DNA of 64,000 nt from QHWT01 sp963755695 (GTDB taxonomy: Bacteria; Acidobacteriota; Vicinamibacteria; Vicinamibacterales; 2-12-FULL-66-21): NCBI GenBank assembly GCA_963755695.1, contig CAVWLB010000008.1, forward strand, positions 1,851,833-1,915,832, given 5' to 3'. Under the pieces are notes generated by a model. It was not told the origin of the DNA and ran no database searches. It saw only the letters and a program-made list of their open reading frames with translations. Below, piece by piece: positions 27,922 to 39,413 of the stretch. The position numbers and the translations under genes are program-made. Within the stretch, counting starts at the first letter, position 1. Each line of letters starts with the position of its first letter.

Positions 27922-28317
27922 ATGTCGCGGATTCTGCTGCTAGGTCTTGTTCCCGAGACTGTGGATTATTCTGACCCTGCACTGCCACCAGGTATGACCG
28001 CTGAAAAGGTGCACGCTGGCATCGCGGTTGCGCTGAAGCAGTTCACTGATCGCGGATGGGAGTCCGACGTTGGTTACATCCGCCCGGATGAAACCGCCGG
28101 ACCGACAGTGGAGCGTCAGTTACGTTCGACGCACTACGACTGTGTGGTCATCGGAGGCGGCGTGCGCCTGCCGCCCCGCAATCTTGCATTATTCGAGGTG
28201 GTCATCAACGCGATTCGCAAGGTTGCCCCAGGCGCGGCGATTGCCTTCAATACACGGCCGGACGATAGCGCCGATGCTGCCGCCAGAGGGTTGGCGCTTG
28301 AAAGCCGAGCCGTATAG
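27922..28317 (+). CDS. Conserved hypothetical protein (131 aa), Rossmann-like
   Basis: ATG at 27922 follows a GGAGG site. The protein begins SRILLLGLVPETVDYSDPALPPGMTAEKVHAG and has a central YDCVVIGGGVRLPP strand-loop, then FEVVINAIRKVAPGAAIAFNTRP. The alternating strands and helices suggest a small receiver-like or Rossmann fold, but no catalytic or cofactor motif can be named. I do not know its function. Confidence 0.75.
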   Translation: MSRILLLGLVPETVDYSDPALPPGMTAEKVHAGIAVALKQFTDRGWESDVGYIRPDETAGPTVERQLRSTHYDCVVIGGGVRLPPRNLALFEVVINAIRKVAPGAAIAFNTRPDDSADAAARGLALESRAV

Positions 28318-28658
28318 TCCGGCGTCGAACAAAACCAAGTCGAGGCCCAGTTGTGGATCCAAGCGGGCAGGCCGGAAGCCCCGATCTGGTTGGGGGCGGA
28401 CTATTCGTGGCCTCACGGCCCTTCTTTGGCGATCCGCGTCGATTGCTCCTCGGTCGTCGCGCAGTGGCGAGTGAACCCTACTGAAACGTGCCGTCATAGA
28501 GGACGACGCGCGGCGCTCAGCCGTGCGGCATAGGTGTAGCAGCCCAGATCCTGCGATACTGCCCGAGGGCCCTCACAACCATCTCGCTCAACACAGCGGC
28601 GTTTATCCCCACTAACAATAGCCTTTCACCCGCCCGCTGATGGAGGTCCTTAACGCGT
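28318..28658. other. Intergenic region
   Basis: No supported gene, repeat or RNA seen between the plus-strand hypothetical gene and the end of the minus-strand HEAT/propeller gene. Confidence 0.4.
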
Positions 28659-30936
28659 TCAGGATCCAAACTTTGCCGCGATGAGGTACAACCGGTGCGC
28701 GGTGGCCAAATAAAGCGAATCGCCGATCACCGCCGGACGCGAATAGAGCGCCGCATCCATCTCGATCTGCGCCAGCAATTCCTTTCGCCGTCCGGCACGA
28801 AGAACGGTCACGGTGCCTTCAACGTTCCCAGCGTAAAGCCGCTCGCCGGCCAGCAGGAGGCAACCCCAGATGGCCGCGTTCGTCTCGTGCTTCCAGACGT
28901 GGGCGCCAGTGGCCGCGTCCAGACAATGCACCGTTCCGCCCAGGTCCGCAACGTATAGCAGACCGTCCTTGACAATGGGCGTTCCCACCACGCGGCCGAC
29001 CTCGCGAGAAGTCCAGAGGAGCCTGCTCTCGGTGACGTCTCCCTGGCCGTTGGGACTGATCGCATACATCAACGAAGGTCCGTTGTCGTGCCCAGGACTC
29101 AGCCCCATGGCAATGAAGACGCGGCCGTCGGCGAAGACCGGTGACGCAATGATGGAGCTGCGTGAAAGGACGCGCGGGCGCGGAAGCCAACGGGCGTCCT
29201 TCGGGTTGCCGTCAAATCGCCAGACTTCGTGACCCGACGCTGCGTCGTAGGCGCGCAGCCAGCCATCTCCTCCGCCGAAGAGCACCTGTATGCGCCCGTT
29301 GACATTGGCCGCCGCAGGGCTGGACCACTGGCCGTGCAGCACCTGCTCGCCCGCGCCGATGGCGCGCCAGACCACTTCGCCCGAACGCTTGTTCACGGCG
29401 ATCAGACTTGGGGCGCGCGGCGATGGGACGCGCGTGTGGCCTTCATTCTGCCCGTTGGAGGTAGAGACCATCAGCAGATCACCCACGGGCAGCACTTCGC
29501 TATTGGTGGCTTCATGCGGAAAGACACCCAAGCGGCCACACATGTCCAACTCCCAGACGATGTCGGCCGCAGCGTTGTCCTGGAAGACCTCATTCCAGAT
29601 ACGGACCATTGTTCTCGCCATCACGGAAACCCCGTGTGTCGAGGCAACGGAGTTGGCACTCGGCGGTGACATAGTACAACCGGTTCTCTTCCACATACGG
29701 CGTACTTGTCGTCGAAGGCAACAGAAACTCTCGCAGACCTCGCTCGACTCGCGGGGCCACGTCCTGCCAAAGAAATTTGCCATCCTTCGCTTGAAATGCC
29801 AGGAGCACGCCGGCTTCTTCCTGGTAGTCAGGGTTCATGTGCCTTGCGTTGTCGGTGCCCACATAGACCGCATCGCCAACAACCACGGGACGACCAAACG
29901 TTTCGTTTCCCAACTCGACACTCCAGACGATGTTCCGGCCGGTGGTCGTATCCCAGTCAACCGGAGGATTGCTCGCTTGGACGCCTGTCGTCTGAAGTGG
30001 GGGCGCGACGGAAGGCGCGGGCACAACGTGTGACGCGCCAGGCTCTCCCGATGTCACTCCAGCGATTCGACTCAACGCCCACTCTGCGTCGTTACGCAAC
30101 GTGGGATCGTTTGCTGCCGCCCTCAGCGCTTCTCGGGCCGACTGTGCCTTCGGTCCGATGCTTCCCAGAGCTCCGGCCGCGAAGATACGCACATAGAGGA
30201 ATTCATCCTCCAGAGCGTCGATTAACTGCGGCACTGCAGACTGCGCCGCCGGGCCGATGCTTGCGAGGGCTTCACACGCCGCCCATCGAACGCCGGGAAT
30301 GGGATCGCCCAGGGCTTCTGCCAAGGCGTCTGTCGCCTTGGCCGCGTTCGGACCGATGGACGCCAAGGCCTCCGCCACGTAGATGCGGACGTATGGATCC
30401 TCGTGCGAAAGGGTATTCACGAGAGCGCCTACCGAAGGGCTGGCCCTCTTGCCCAAAGCGCCCAGGGCGCGTGCAGCATCGCCCGCGACGATCGAATCCT
30501 CGTCTCTCAGCGCCCGCCTCAACGCCGGTTGAACCCATTCTGTATGGGGCGCCAAGTCAATCAAGGCATCGACGGCGCTGCGCCGGATGGAGTCCCACTC
30601 ATGGTGCAGCAGGTCCACCAGCAGCGGAATGGCAGGAGGACCGAGCCGCCGGATGATTTCAAAAGTCACCACATGCAGGTCTTCATGCTCAGGCTTGAGG
30701 AATCGTCTCAGCAAAGGCAGCGAACCCCGCGCCCCTTGGACCAGGGCGGCTTCGGCGGCGGCGTGGACCTTCGGGTCGCTGGCCAGCAGGCGATTGGCCC
30801 AGTCCCGTACCAGATTGGGGTTTCTGGAAAGACTCGACTCCGTCGGGGGCAGCGGTGATTGGGACAGTGCGACCGCTTGGCCGAGGCCAGCAACAAATAT
30901 TATTGCGAGAGCCTGTTTCTTTATGACTGACATCAC
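28659..30936 (-). pseudogene. HEAT-repeat plus PQQ-like beta-propeller secreted protein, frameshifted
   Basis: From 30936 the protein has a signal peptide (KKQALAIIFVAGLGQAVALS), then six or seven HEAT/PBS-lyase-like repeats (for example VRIYVAEALASIGPNAAKATDALAEAL and VRWAACEALASIGPAAQSAVPQL). A Trp-rich PQQ-type propeller begins at IVWSVELGNETFGRPVVVGDAVYVG. The frame ends at 29590 after NNGPYLE. One base over, the propeller continues without loss (NEVFQDNAAADIVWELDM) through blades such as VVGTPIVKDGLLYVADLGG to 28659. The full length is about 755 residues. It resembles acidobacterial outer-surface propellers; no quinoprotein catalytic residues are evident. Confidence 0.85.
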
Positions 30937-31087
30937 GTAGCCCTTTCGCGCCTAACGATGCGAATGAGCCGCGCCCACGGGCGCGCGGGCGCGGGCCAAG
31001 GGCGGGACCGGCCGTCCGTCCGCGGTTGCCCCCTCATAGGGTACTCGAACAGTCCCCGCGCGGACACACTCGACAGCGTTCTGCTGG

Positions 31088-32386
31088 TCAAGGTTGTCGG
31101 TCGGACACCCGGAACGTCACGGCGCAACGCTCGAGCCCCTTCGCAGCGAACCACGTGACAAACTCGTGAACCAGGTCGATCTCGGCGACGTACTCGCCCG
31201 GTTCGCTCGGTGCGGTCACCTCTACTGCCAACGTTACGCGCTGCCCCGGTCCGATCTCCGACGGGGGGCACGTGCGCACATTGTCGAAGGACTGAAGCAC
31301 GTCACCGCCGGCGCCTCGGCGGCTGAGATGGTAGCTCGCATAGACGGGGAACTGACTGACTGAGCTCCATACGGCGTTGCCGCGATTCTCGAGCGCAATT
31401 GTCACTCCGAAGACGGACGCCGGCGCAACCTCGGAGGGCGCGCCGAGCACTGAAAGTCGACCGTCGTAGAATCGGGCGAACAGGTCGCAATCCGCGCCGT
31501 CGGCCTTCTCATAGACCGCACTGAAGGAATCGCTTACTCGCATGGCGTTCACGCGCAGACCAGCGTCGACGAATGCGCGATGCCACTCGTGCAGGAGATA
31601 CGTCTGTTCGCTGATACCGGCTTCGATCTGCGCACGGCCGAATGCCGCCTTCGCCTCCTCAGTCGCGCAGTAGGGCTCGACGAAGGCGAGCCGGCCGCCG
31701 CGCTTCAGCATGCGCGCAATGTTCGCGGCAACCGGCTCGATGCGCTCGGCGTGGTGCAGCGCATTCATCGCGAGGATCACGTCGAATATCCCGGCCCGAA
31801 ACGGTACGTCGCGCATGTTCGCGCGCACGCGATGGTACAAAACGCCGGAATGCGCCTCGAACAGCCGGCCGACAGACAGGTGGTGGTTGATGTCCACGGC
31901 GCAGCAGTCCAACCCGCATCGGGCCATCTGATGAGTGGACCATGTGAGATCCGCCCCAAGATCGAGCAGACGCTCACCGGTGCGCAGCGCGAGATGCTCC
32001 AGCAGGAAGTCGAACGCCGGCGCTGCTGATCGGACGTTGCTGAAGTAACCCGGTTCGGCGTAGTACCGCGAGTTGTTGCCGTAAGGCAACGCGAGAATCG
32101 CCTCCTTCAAGGCGCCCTCCGCTCTCGAGAGATCCTCGAACTCGTCGTTGATGCCGCCAAGCGCGGCATTGCGTTCCGTGCGCCGGACTGCGGCGCGCTC
32201 CTTCGCCACATTGGGATCCTCGTTCACATTCCCGAGGTCCAACACGCCGTCGTGCCACGGATAGGCGGTGTGACACGATTGGCAGACGAGTGCTCCGCCG
32301 GTGTCGTCGCCCTGGCAAGACCACGCTTCCATCCGGCACCGCGGACAGACGATGAGCAGGGCGAGAGCCGCCAGTCGAGATGACAT
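31088..32386 (-). CDS. Class I SAM methyltransferase with N-terminal zinc ribbon and C-terminal Ig-like domain
   Basis: The 432-residue protein opens with a Trm112-like Cys4 motif (CPRC ... CQSC) and HDGVLDLG. A methyltransferase domain follows, with motif I RLLDLGADLTWSTHQMAR, acidic CCAVDI, FDVILAMNALHHAERIEPVAANIARMLKRGGRLAFVEP. The last 120 residues form a beta domain (FGVTIALENRGNAVW, YHLSRRGAGG, LAVEVTAPSEPGEYVAEIDLVHE) like those in sugar-modifying or capsule proteins. The acceptor is unknown; the arrangement suggests a surface glycan or lipid-linked substrate. Confidence 0.88.
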   Translation of the reverse strand: MSSRLAALALLIVCPRCRMEAWSCQGDDTGGALVCQSCHTAYPWHDGVLDLGNVNEDPNVAKERAAVRRTERNAALGGINDEFEDLSRAEGALKEAILALPYGNNSRYYAEPGYFSNVRSAAPAFDFLLEHLALRTGERLLDLGADLTWSTHQMARCGLDCCAVDINHHLSVGRLFEAHSGVLYHRVRANMRDVPFRAGIFDVILAMNALHHAERIEPVAANIARMLKRGGRLAFVEPYCATEEAKAAFGRAQIEAGISEQTYLLHEWHRAFVDAGLRVNAMRVSDSFSAVYEKADGADCDLFARFYDGRLSVLGAPSEVAPASVFGVTIALENRGNAVWSSVSQFPVYASYHLSRRGAGGDVLQSFDNVRTCPPSEIGPGQRVTLAVEVTAPSEPGEYVAEIDLVHEFVTWFAAKGLERCAVTFRVSDRQP

Positions 32387-32772
32387 TGATTAATTACTCT
32401 GCACGCCGCCTGTGGCCCCTCCAGCGCGTTCGCGAGGCGAACCGCCCGTGGTCAACGTGTTCAGGAATCGCGCCCGAGGATGAGCCCGGTGATCCATCCT
32501 TGAAGGACGAAGTCGCCGCGACAATCGAGCCGCTGTTCTTATAGTGTTATACCAGCTGGTCAGCCAAGCATTTGCCACTTGGAACCCAATTGTGAACTGG
32601 CTGCTGCGGCTGGATGGCCTCCGACGGGCGTGTCCTTACCGAGATTCGATCTGCCCTGCTCAGCGCGAGCTCAATGGCGCTGATCACAGGTTGGCGGTGA
32701 GCCGTGGTGCCGTCCGTCGGCTGCGCCCTAGCGTGTCTGTCATGAGGCACGTCGCGCATGGCCCAATCGCCG
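32387..32772. other. Intergenic region
   Basis: Between two minus-strand genes. No gene, RNA or clear repeat was recognised. It should carry the promoter of the methyltransferase gene. Confidence 0.4.
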
Positions 32773-34931
32773 CTACTTGAACGTCAGCAACACGACGTCG
32801 TGGCTGAGGCTCCCGCGCGTCATCACGAGCCTCTTTCCGTCGAGCGATTCGTAAAAGTTGAAGATCCTCCCGGACGTGAATCTGGTCAGCTGCTTCGCGG
32901 TGCCGCCGGCAATCGGCTGCTCCCACACGTTGAACCCACCGCCGTCGGACCTCAGGAACTGCCAGGCCAGGCCCTGCGGCGACCACCGGAATCTGCGCGG
33001 GTGGTAACGCGGCAACTGAACCGGCCACGACGCGACGGGTGAGCCATCGTCCGTGCGTACAACCGCAACGTTCCATCCTTCAGACGATCCAGGGCTCTGC
33101 AGGTGTTGCAGGTACGCGAGGCGCGTGCCATCGGGCGAGACTCCGATGGGCCAATGCACGCCGACAGACAGGTTATGGCCCACCTCGCGAGGGGGACCGC
33201 CCGACATCGGGACCCGGAGGATCCGGTCCTGGTCCAGGTAAAAGAAGTAATCGCCGATATCCGAGCAGGCCGGAAACCCGTACACGCCAGTGGTCAGGGG
33301 AACCGCATGTGAACCGTCCGCGTCGATGCGAAAGTAAGTCACGGTGGCTGCGCCCCGGCGGGGTCGTCTACGACAGCCACGACGACGTTGCCGCACCGCA
33401 TGAACGCATTGACGTGCCGGAGGCTGGTGAACGGCGTACGTTGACTGCCGTTGCGGTCGATCGTCCAGAGTTGCGAAGACCCGAGAAGCTGGTCCTCGTA
33501 GTCATCTGCCAGGATCCGGCCGTTGGCGAGCTCCATCGCCTCGGCCACCGGCGACCCGTCCGAAACCTGACGCGCCTGCACCGGATCCTCGAAGGGCATG
33601 ACCCAAATGTTCGAGATGCGCGTGGAGACAATAGACACCGCGGTGCGGCCGTCGGGTGTGGCGTCGAGTCCCAGGTCGTACCAGGACAGGTCGTCGGTCA
33701 GGCGGTGAGCCTCTCCGCCCGGGAATGTCAGGGTCCAGAGCTGCGGTTCCCTGAAGTCCTCCTCGGCATGCGGCACGAGCAGCGAGTGGCCCCCCGGAAG
33801 CCAAATCGGCCGACCTAACCAGTACACGGTCGAGAAGAGTTCGCGGACCGTGCCATCGTCGGCTGACACGCTGGCGAGGATTGATCGCTCCGCTGGCTGA
33901 CTGCCTGGGACAACAATCGGGACCACAATCGTTCGACCGTCAGGAGACCAGCTCGGGCCACGCTTGAACATCCTGAACGGACCGCATCCTTTCTTCAGAA
34001 TCGTTGCGAGCTGGCGCTGTTCGTCCCGGTCCACGCGCGCGACTCTTAACTGGAGACCGTCCGGCGAGCAGGACTCGTACACGAACCGCTTCCCATCGGG
34101 CGAGAAGCTGATCGGCGACTTGACGTCGTCGATCACCATCCGGGCGGCGCCACCCAGCATCGACATCGAATAGAGCGACCCCGCGAACGGATCATCCGGA
34201 TGGGACTTGATGAAGTAGAGGAGTGAGCTGTCTGGCGAGAATCTGAGGCCGGCAAGGCCGACACCTTGACTGGGCACGATTTTGACGTCGGTCCGCGTGT
34301 CGATCTGCCGCAGCCACAGGCTCTGGCCTTGTTCCTCGTCACGGACGAACGCGACGTAGCGCGCATCGGGTGAGATGGCGACATCGGTTACCTGGTCGTT
34401 GTCGGTGAGCTTGCGGATATGAAGCTGGTTGGGGGAGATGTCGGCCGCAGGCGCGGCTGCCCCTCCCGACCCGTGTCTCGAGCGCTCGATCAACATGAGC
34501 GCCCCGACGACCAAGGCGATTGCGCATCCCACCCACAGAACGCGCCAGCGCCACCACCCACGAGGATTCGGCGCCTGCACCGGACGGGCGATCGCTGGTG
34601 CCACTGTCACCGCGGCGACGAACCGGTACCCCTTCGTCGGCACCGTCTGAATCACGGACTCGCCGTTGCCTCGCTCATCGAGCACCTTACGCAGGGCAGA
34701 GATTTGAAAGGCGAGGTTGGCCTCTTCGACGATCGTGTCCGGCCAGAGCGCGGACATGAGCCACTGCTTCTCGACCAGGTGGCCGTGGCGCTCGACGAGG
34801 CAGACCAGCAAGTCGAACGCTTTCGGGGTGAGCGGGACAACATGCCTCTCGCGCAGAAGGAGCTGCTCGCCGGGGTCGAGGCGGAAGGCGCCAAACTCGT
34901 AGATCAGCTTCTCGCCGTGCCCGGTTCCCAT
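32773..34931 (-). pseudogene. Winged-helix (OmpR/CadC-type) plus PD40 propeller regulator, frameshifted
   Basis: From 34931: a DNA-binding winged helix (EFGAFRLDPGEQLLLRERHVVPLTPKAFDLLVCLV ... VIQTVPTKGYRFVA pattern, residues 8-105), one membrane helix (VLWVGCAIALVVGALMLI), and a TolB/PD40 propeller with blades such as AISPDARYVAFVRDEEQGQSLWLRQ. The frame closes at 33339 after VVDDPAGAQPP. One base over, it continues ATVTYFRIDADGSHAVPLTTG through two more blades to 32773. The shift lies in a GC-rich run near 33355. The intact protein (about 715 residues) is a common acidobacterial membrane one-component regulator whose signal is unknown. Confidence 0.88.
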
Positions 34932-35842
34932 CCGCCATCACCTCCCGCCCGACCCAGCCGCCGGTTTCGCGAAGGGGATTTCGCTCCTGGATCCGTCAAA
35001 GACCGTTCACAGAAGAGAGCCCACGATCGCTGACCGGCCCGAAGACTTCTCAATGGCCGACGCCTCAATTGATCGAGCCGCGGCTTAGTGCTGGCCCCGA
35101 ACCTGCGGGTGGCACGCGGGGCAGCGGCTCATGGCGTTGGCGGCGTGTTAGCGCCGAGAGGGAAAACCCCTCGGCCGCTGCGCGGGTCTTGGATTATAGC
35201 GCCCGCGGCTGGAGCGCGCGGGCAATGTCGGACGTCCTCGTTGTCTCCTTAATCGTCATCGTTCCCATCGTCCGTCACGTCTGCCGTTGCACGCACTGCG
35301 GCAACCGCGCATCGCCGACGCTCATGCGCGAGGATCACCAGGACAAACAGTACGCGGTGAGGTGACGGTGGGGCACGACGAAGAAATCTGCGGCATGGTT
35401 TGCGCGATGTGATCCGCCAGGAACGTCTTCGAGCTGGTGACGCAACGCAAGCATCTCGATTTGCATGGTCTCGCGTGGGCGGAGCGAATCGCGGAGCGTC
35501 CGGCAGAACGAAAAGAGGACCGGACGGCATGGCTCGAAGCGTATCGAGGAGTCACGACAACATCAACACCGACAACAACGACGGCGTTCTCGGCAGGGAC
35601 AAGTGGCTGGCTGTCATCGGTGCGTGAACCGGCCGAATGCGCCGCCGATCAGCCCCATCATCGTCCCAATCAACACGGCAACGGCCGATTTGTAGATGAG
35701 GTCGCTGCGGGCGACGTGTGATGCGGACGACAAAAGTCGCCTGTGCGGCCGATTAGTGCTGCAGCCCTCGCCAAAAGCATAAGGATAATCGGGCGAATGC
35801 AGGAATGTAATCTGCTTAACGTTGTAGACCCATGGTTCTCCA
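34932..35842. other. Long non-coding gap (about 0.9 kb) with hairpins
   Basis: No ORF here is convincing. A bulged hairpin (GCCGAGAGGG / CCCCTCGGC around 35153-35175, AAAA loop) is visible. Two short ORFs with a single hydrophobic stretch (plus strand 35226-35365, minus strand ending 35614) have no good ribosome sites and I leave them out. The right end must hold the promoter of the LuxR-type regulator. Confidence 0.4.
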
Positions 35843-36505
35843 ATGCGCAGGGTGCACGGCCGGATTCGCGTCCTGATCGCGGACGACGAAACGCTGTTTC
35901 GAGAGGCGTTACGCTTGCTGCTCGAGACGGAGCGGGATTTCCGAGTCGTCGGATATGCGTCGGATGGTATGGAGGCGGTTGCGCTGGCGCGCAAGTTGAA
36001 GCCAGACGTGCTCCTCCTGGATCTCGCCATGCCGCGGCTCCCTGGACTCGAGGCTCTCAGGTCGATATCGTCGGGCTCGATACCAGTGCGGACGATTCTC
36101 CTCACGGCAGCGATGACGCGCACCGACGTGATGACGGCATTGCAGCATGGGGCGCATGGAATCGTCATGAAGGACGTTCCTCCGGACGTCCTCTTCAAGA
36201 GCATTCACGCCGTAATGAAAGGAGAGTACTGGATTCAGCGAGAAGCCGTTGCAGATCTCGTGGCGGCGGTTCGCGAGTCACGGCCAGTCGATTCGCAGGC
36301 GTCGGCACGCCGGTTCAACCTGACCCGACGAGAACTGGAGATCATTCAGACAGTCGTCGACGGTTCTCCGAACAAGGAGATCGCATCCCGCCTGGGTGTG
36401 ACGGAAGCCACCGTCAAGCATCACTTGACGAGCATCTTCGATAAGGTCGGCGTCTCGAATCGACTCGAGCTCGCGCTGTTCGCGATGCATCACAGTCTGA
36501 TCTGA
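35843..36505 (+). CDS. NarL/FixJ-family (LuxR-type) response regulator
   Basis: The 220-residue protein has a receiver domain with IADDE, phospho-Asp in LLLDLAMP, Thr in ILLTAAM and Lys in VMKDVPP. A LuxR HTH follows: LTRRELEIIQTVVDGSPNKEIASRLGVTEATVKHHLTSIF, then KVGVSNRLELALFA. Its sensor kinase is not next to it, so it is an orphan in this window. It precedes the multicopper oxidase group on the same strand with a 243-bp gap. Confidence 0.95.
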   Translation: MRRVHGRIRVLIADDETLFREALRLLLETERDFRVVGYASDGMEAVALARKLKPDVLLLDLAMPRLPGLEALRSISSGSIPVRTILLTAAMTRTDVMTALQHGAHGIVMKDVPPDVLFKSIHAVMKGEYWIQREAVADLVAAVRESRPVDSQASARRFNLTRRELEIIQTVVDGSPNKEIASRLGVTEATVKHHLTSIFDKVGVSNRLELALFAMHHSLI

Positions 36506-36748
36506 AGTGCTGCGTCGTATCGATCGCTCAGAATCAAGACTGCATTTGTCGACCCGCACCGAGTACAAAGGTCGAGGCCACGACCCGCACTTTCGTGTTA
36601 CTGAGGGTTCGATCGCGGCGTCACCTCCGTACCATTTCCCGCTCGATTGCTTTCGCGGACACTCGTAAGGCCCTGCGATGGCCGACATTCGAAACACCCC
36701 GCCGTCACCTTCCAGTCACCTACTTCCGTCGCACGCGGCAGGACCATC

Positions 36749-38693
36749 ATGTACCCGCTCAAGTTCCGCCCCGCGCGGTTGGTCGAGATCGCTCGAAAGG
36801 ACCGACAGGAGATCGTCCGAGCCGGCGTGACGCGTCGTGAGTTGATCAAACTCGGCCTGCTCACGAGCAGCGGCTGCTTGATCTCGACGCGAGGGTTGAA
36901 CGCGCAGACGAGCTGTGCTGCCGGCGCGTGTCAGCCCGGATGCAGCCCGCCGACAGATCCGTTTGTCGATCCCCTGCCGATTCCACCCGTGCTTCCGGAG
37001 CGCCCGTTATCGGACCCAGGTTTTCGTATTCCGCCCGACCACACAGCCAAGCGGTCAGCCGCAGGATGCGCGCACCGAACCGCACCAGTTCCGTGATCGC
37101 TTTCCGCCGCAGAAATTCTTCATCAGCCGCATGCGCCCGAATTCGAACTTCCGATTCAGTGAGAGTGCCGCGAACCTGGCGCGCATACCACCGCAGCTGG
37201 TGTGGGGATTCAACCTGGGCGGAGAGGCAGCCAGCGACGTGGCGATCACGCCGGGGCCGACGATCGTGAGTCGCTACAACACGCCGATCGTCGTGCGTCG
37301 GTTCAACGAGCTGGCGCCAGACGATACCGGCTTCGGCAGGACCGAAGTGTCGACGCACCTGCACAACTTCCACTCAGGTCCCGACAGCGACGGCGGCCCG
37401 TGCGATCCGGTGTTTACTCGTTTCTTCGGCATTGGTAAGTTCTACGACTACTTCTACGCGATGGCTCGCGCCGGTTTCGACACTCCCGAATTCCGCGCGA
37501 CCAATGGCGACATCCGCGAGACTCTGGGTTCGCTCTGGTATCACGATCATCGCGTCGACCATACCGCCGAAAACACTTACAAGGGCCTCGCTGGCTTTCA
37601 TTACATCTTCAACGAGTTCGACACCGGCGACGAGAACACAGGGTTCCATCTACCAACCTTCCCGCAATTCGATGTCCCGTTGTTCGTCGTCGACAAGCTG
37701 TTCACCCCCGAAGGCGAGATCTGTTTCGATCCGTTCGGATTCGACGGCCTGGTTGGTGACAAGTTTCTCGCGAACGGACGCATCCAGCCGTATTTCGAGG
37801 TGCAGAAACGGCGTTACCGCTTCCGTATCCTCGACGGCGGGCCGTCGCGTTTCTATCAGTTCTTTCTGACCAACCCAGTCAATCCGAGTCAGTCCATTCC
37901 GTTCTGGGAGATTGCCAATGACGGTAATCTCCTGCCGCGGCCAGTCCAGATCACCAGCACGCGGCTGGGAGTGGCGGAACGCACGGACATCATCATCGAT
38001 TTCAAGAAGATCTGGGATCGATTCGGCCATCCAAGCCGCATCTGGCTGGAGAATCGGCTCGAGCAGGTGAACGGGCGCGCTCCCACCGACAGGATTCTGC
38101 CGGCCGGCAATCGCGCAAACGCGGTTCTAGAGTTCCGGCTGGTCGGACCCGATGCCGTACCCGACGGCAGTTTCGATCCCGAGCCGGTGTCGTTTCCCCG
38201 TGTAACGTGCAGCCCGGACGATTGCGTGTTCGCGCCCACTTGCCTGCCGCGGCTCCCCAGCGATACGGCGCCGAGTCCGCCGGATCGTATTCGGCTGACG
38301 CGCACGTTCCGCTTCGATCGCACGAACGGGCAGTGGGCGGTCAACAACGAGCTGATGGACTGCACGCGGTTCCGCTTCACGGTGCAGCGCAACACCGCGG
38401 AGCGGTGGATTTTTCGAAACAACTCGGGGGGTTGGCAGCACCCTATCCACATACATCTCGAGGAATTCCGGATCATCCGGCGGAACGGCCGGCTGATTCA
38501 ATGCGGCAACGTGGAATTCAGCCGCAAGGACGTCGTCCGGATCGGGTTCAATGAGGAGATCGAGATCATCATGCGGTTCCGGGATTTCCGAGGTGGCTAC
38601 CCCATCCACTGCCACAACACCGTTCACGAAGACCACCAGATGATGTTGCTGTGGCAAGTGCAGGACACTGGAGACAACCTCACGACGCCATAG
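36749..38693 (+). pseudogene. Tat-secreted multicopper oxidase (bilirubin oxidase/CotA-like), frameshifted near the N-terminus
   Basis: From the ATG at 36749 the first 90 codons contain a Tat signal (TRRELIKLGLLTSSGCLIS). A one-base shift around 37005-37030 moves the reading to the frame that carries the enzyme. All four copper motifs are present: THLHNFHSG, WYHDHRVDHT, WQHPIHIHLEEF and the type 1/3 cluster YPIHCHNTVHEDHQMM. Intact length is about 648 residues. Such enzymes oxidise phenols, metals or bilirubin and reduce oxygen to water. A SCO copper chaperone and a propeller protein follow. Confidence 0.9.
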
Positions 38694-38788
38694 ATGATCC
38701 GCGGATGAACTGCTGGCGGGATCGCCGTGTGAGACTGAGTGCGTTGTCGGGTTTGAGGACGTCCTGGATCGACAGCAGGAGCAATGCG

Positions 38789-39397
38789 ATGGCCTTGACA
38801 AGACGACACTGGTTGGCATCGCTGAACGTGGCCCCTCTACTGGGAGCAGCTCAGAGGCTGAACGCAGACAGCGCGACGCCGCGTCTGTCCGGACGCGAGC
38901 GGATCCGCCGGCATCACTTACCGAACGTAGCGTTGATCGCTCATACGGGTCAGCGAGTGCATTTCTATGACGACCTGGTCAAAGACAAAAAGGTCATCAT
39001 CAATTTCATGTACGCGAAGTGTGAGGGCATTTGCGTGCCCGTGACAACGAATCTCGTGCGCGTGCAGAAGCTCCTCGGCGATCGCGTGGGACGAGATATC
39101 TTCATGTACTCGATCACTTTAAAGCCGGCAGAGGACCCCGTCGAGAGCCTGCGCGAGTACGCCGAGCAGCACCACGTCGGTCCCGGTTGGCTGTTTCTCA
39201 CCGGTTCGCCGGCGGACGTCGAGCATCTGCGGCGCGCGCTGGGCTTTACGTATGCCGATCCAGCGGAGGACGCGGACACCTCGAACCACATCGGGATGCT
39301 GCGGTACGGCGTCGAACCTCTGACACGCTGGGCCGCGTGTCCGGGTATGGCAAATCCCGAACATATCGTTCGATCAATCTTGTGGGACCTGGGATAG
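38789..39397 (+). CDS. SCO1/SenC-family copper chaperone
   Basis: The start is the ATG at 38789 (MALTRRHWLASLNVAPLLG), with an AGGAG site upstream and a Tat-like RR signal. The thioredoxin-fold domain has the copper-binding YAKCEGICVP (CxxxC), FMYSITLKPAEDPVESLREYA and GWLFLTGSPADVEHLRRALGF. The conserved His is probably the one in SNHIGMLRYG. SCO proteins deliver copper to oxidases; here the target is likely the multicopper oxidase 95 bp upstream instead of cytochrome oxidase. Confidence 0.9.
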   Translation: MALTRRHWLASLNVAPLLGAAQRLNADSATPRLSGRERIRRHHLPNVALIAHTGQRVHFYDDLVKDKKVIINFMYAKCEGICVPVTTNLVRVQKLLGDRVGRDIFMYSITLKPAEDPVESLREYAEQHHVGPGWLFLTGSPADVEHLRRALGFTYADPAEDADTSNHIGMLRYGVEPLTRWAACPGMANPEHIVRSILWDLG

Positions 39398-39413
39398 ACG
39401 AGGGGGGACCGCA

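Noticed and set aside
35226..35365. 46-codon ORF with a hydrophobic stretch and CxC-xx-C cysteines
   Set aside because: No ribosome site, and unusual base-triplet use; chance ORF is likelier.
35614..35735. Minus-strand ORF end with a membrane-helix-like stretch (AVLIGTMMGLIGGAFG)
   Set aside because: No start codon with a ribosome site close by; the rest of the frame is antisense to the response regulator.
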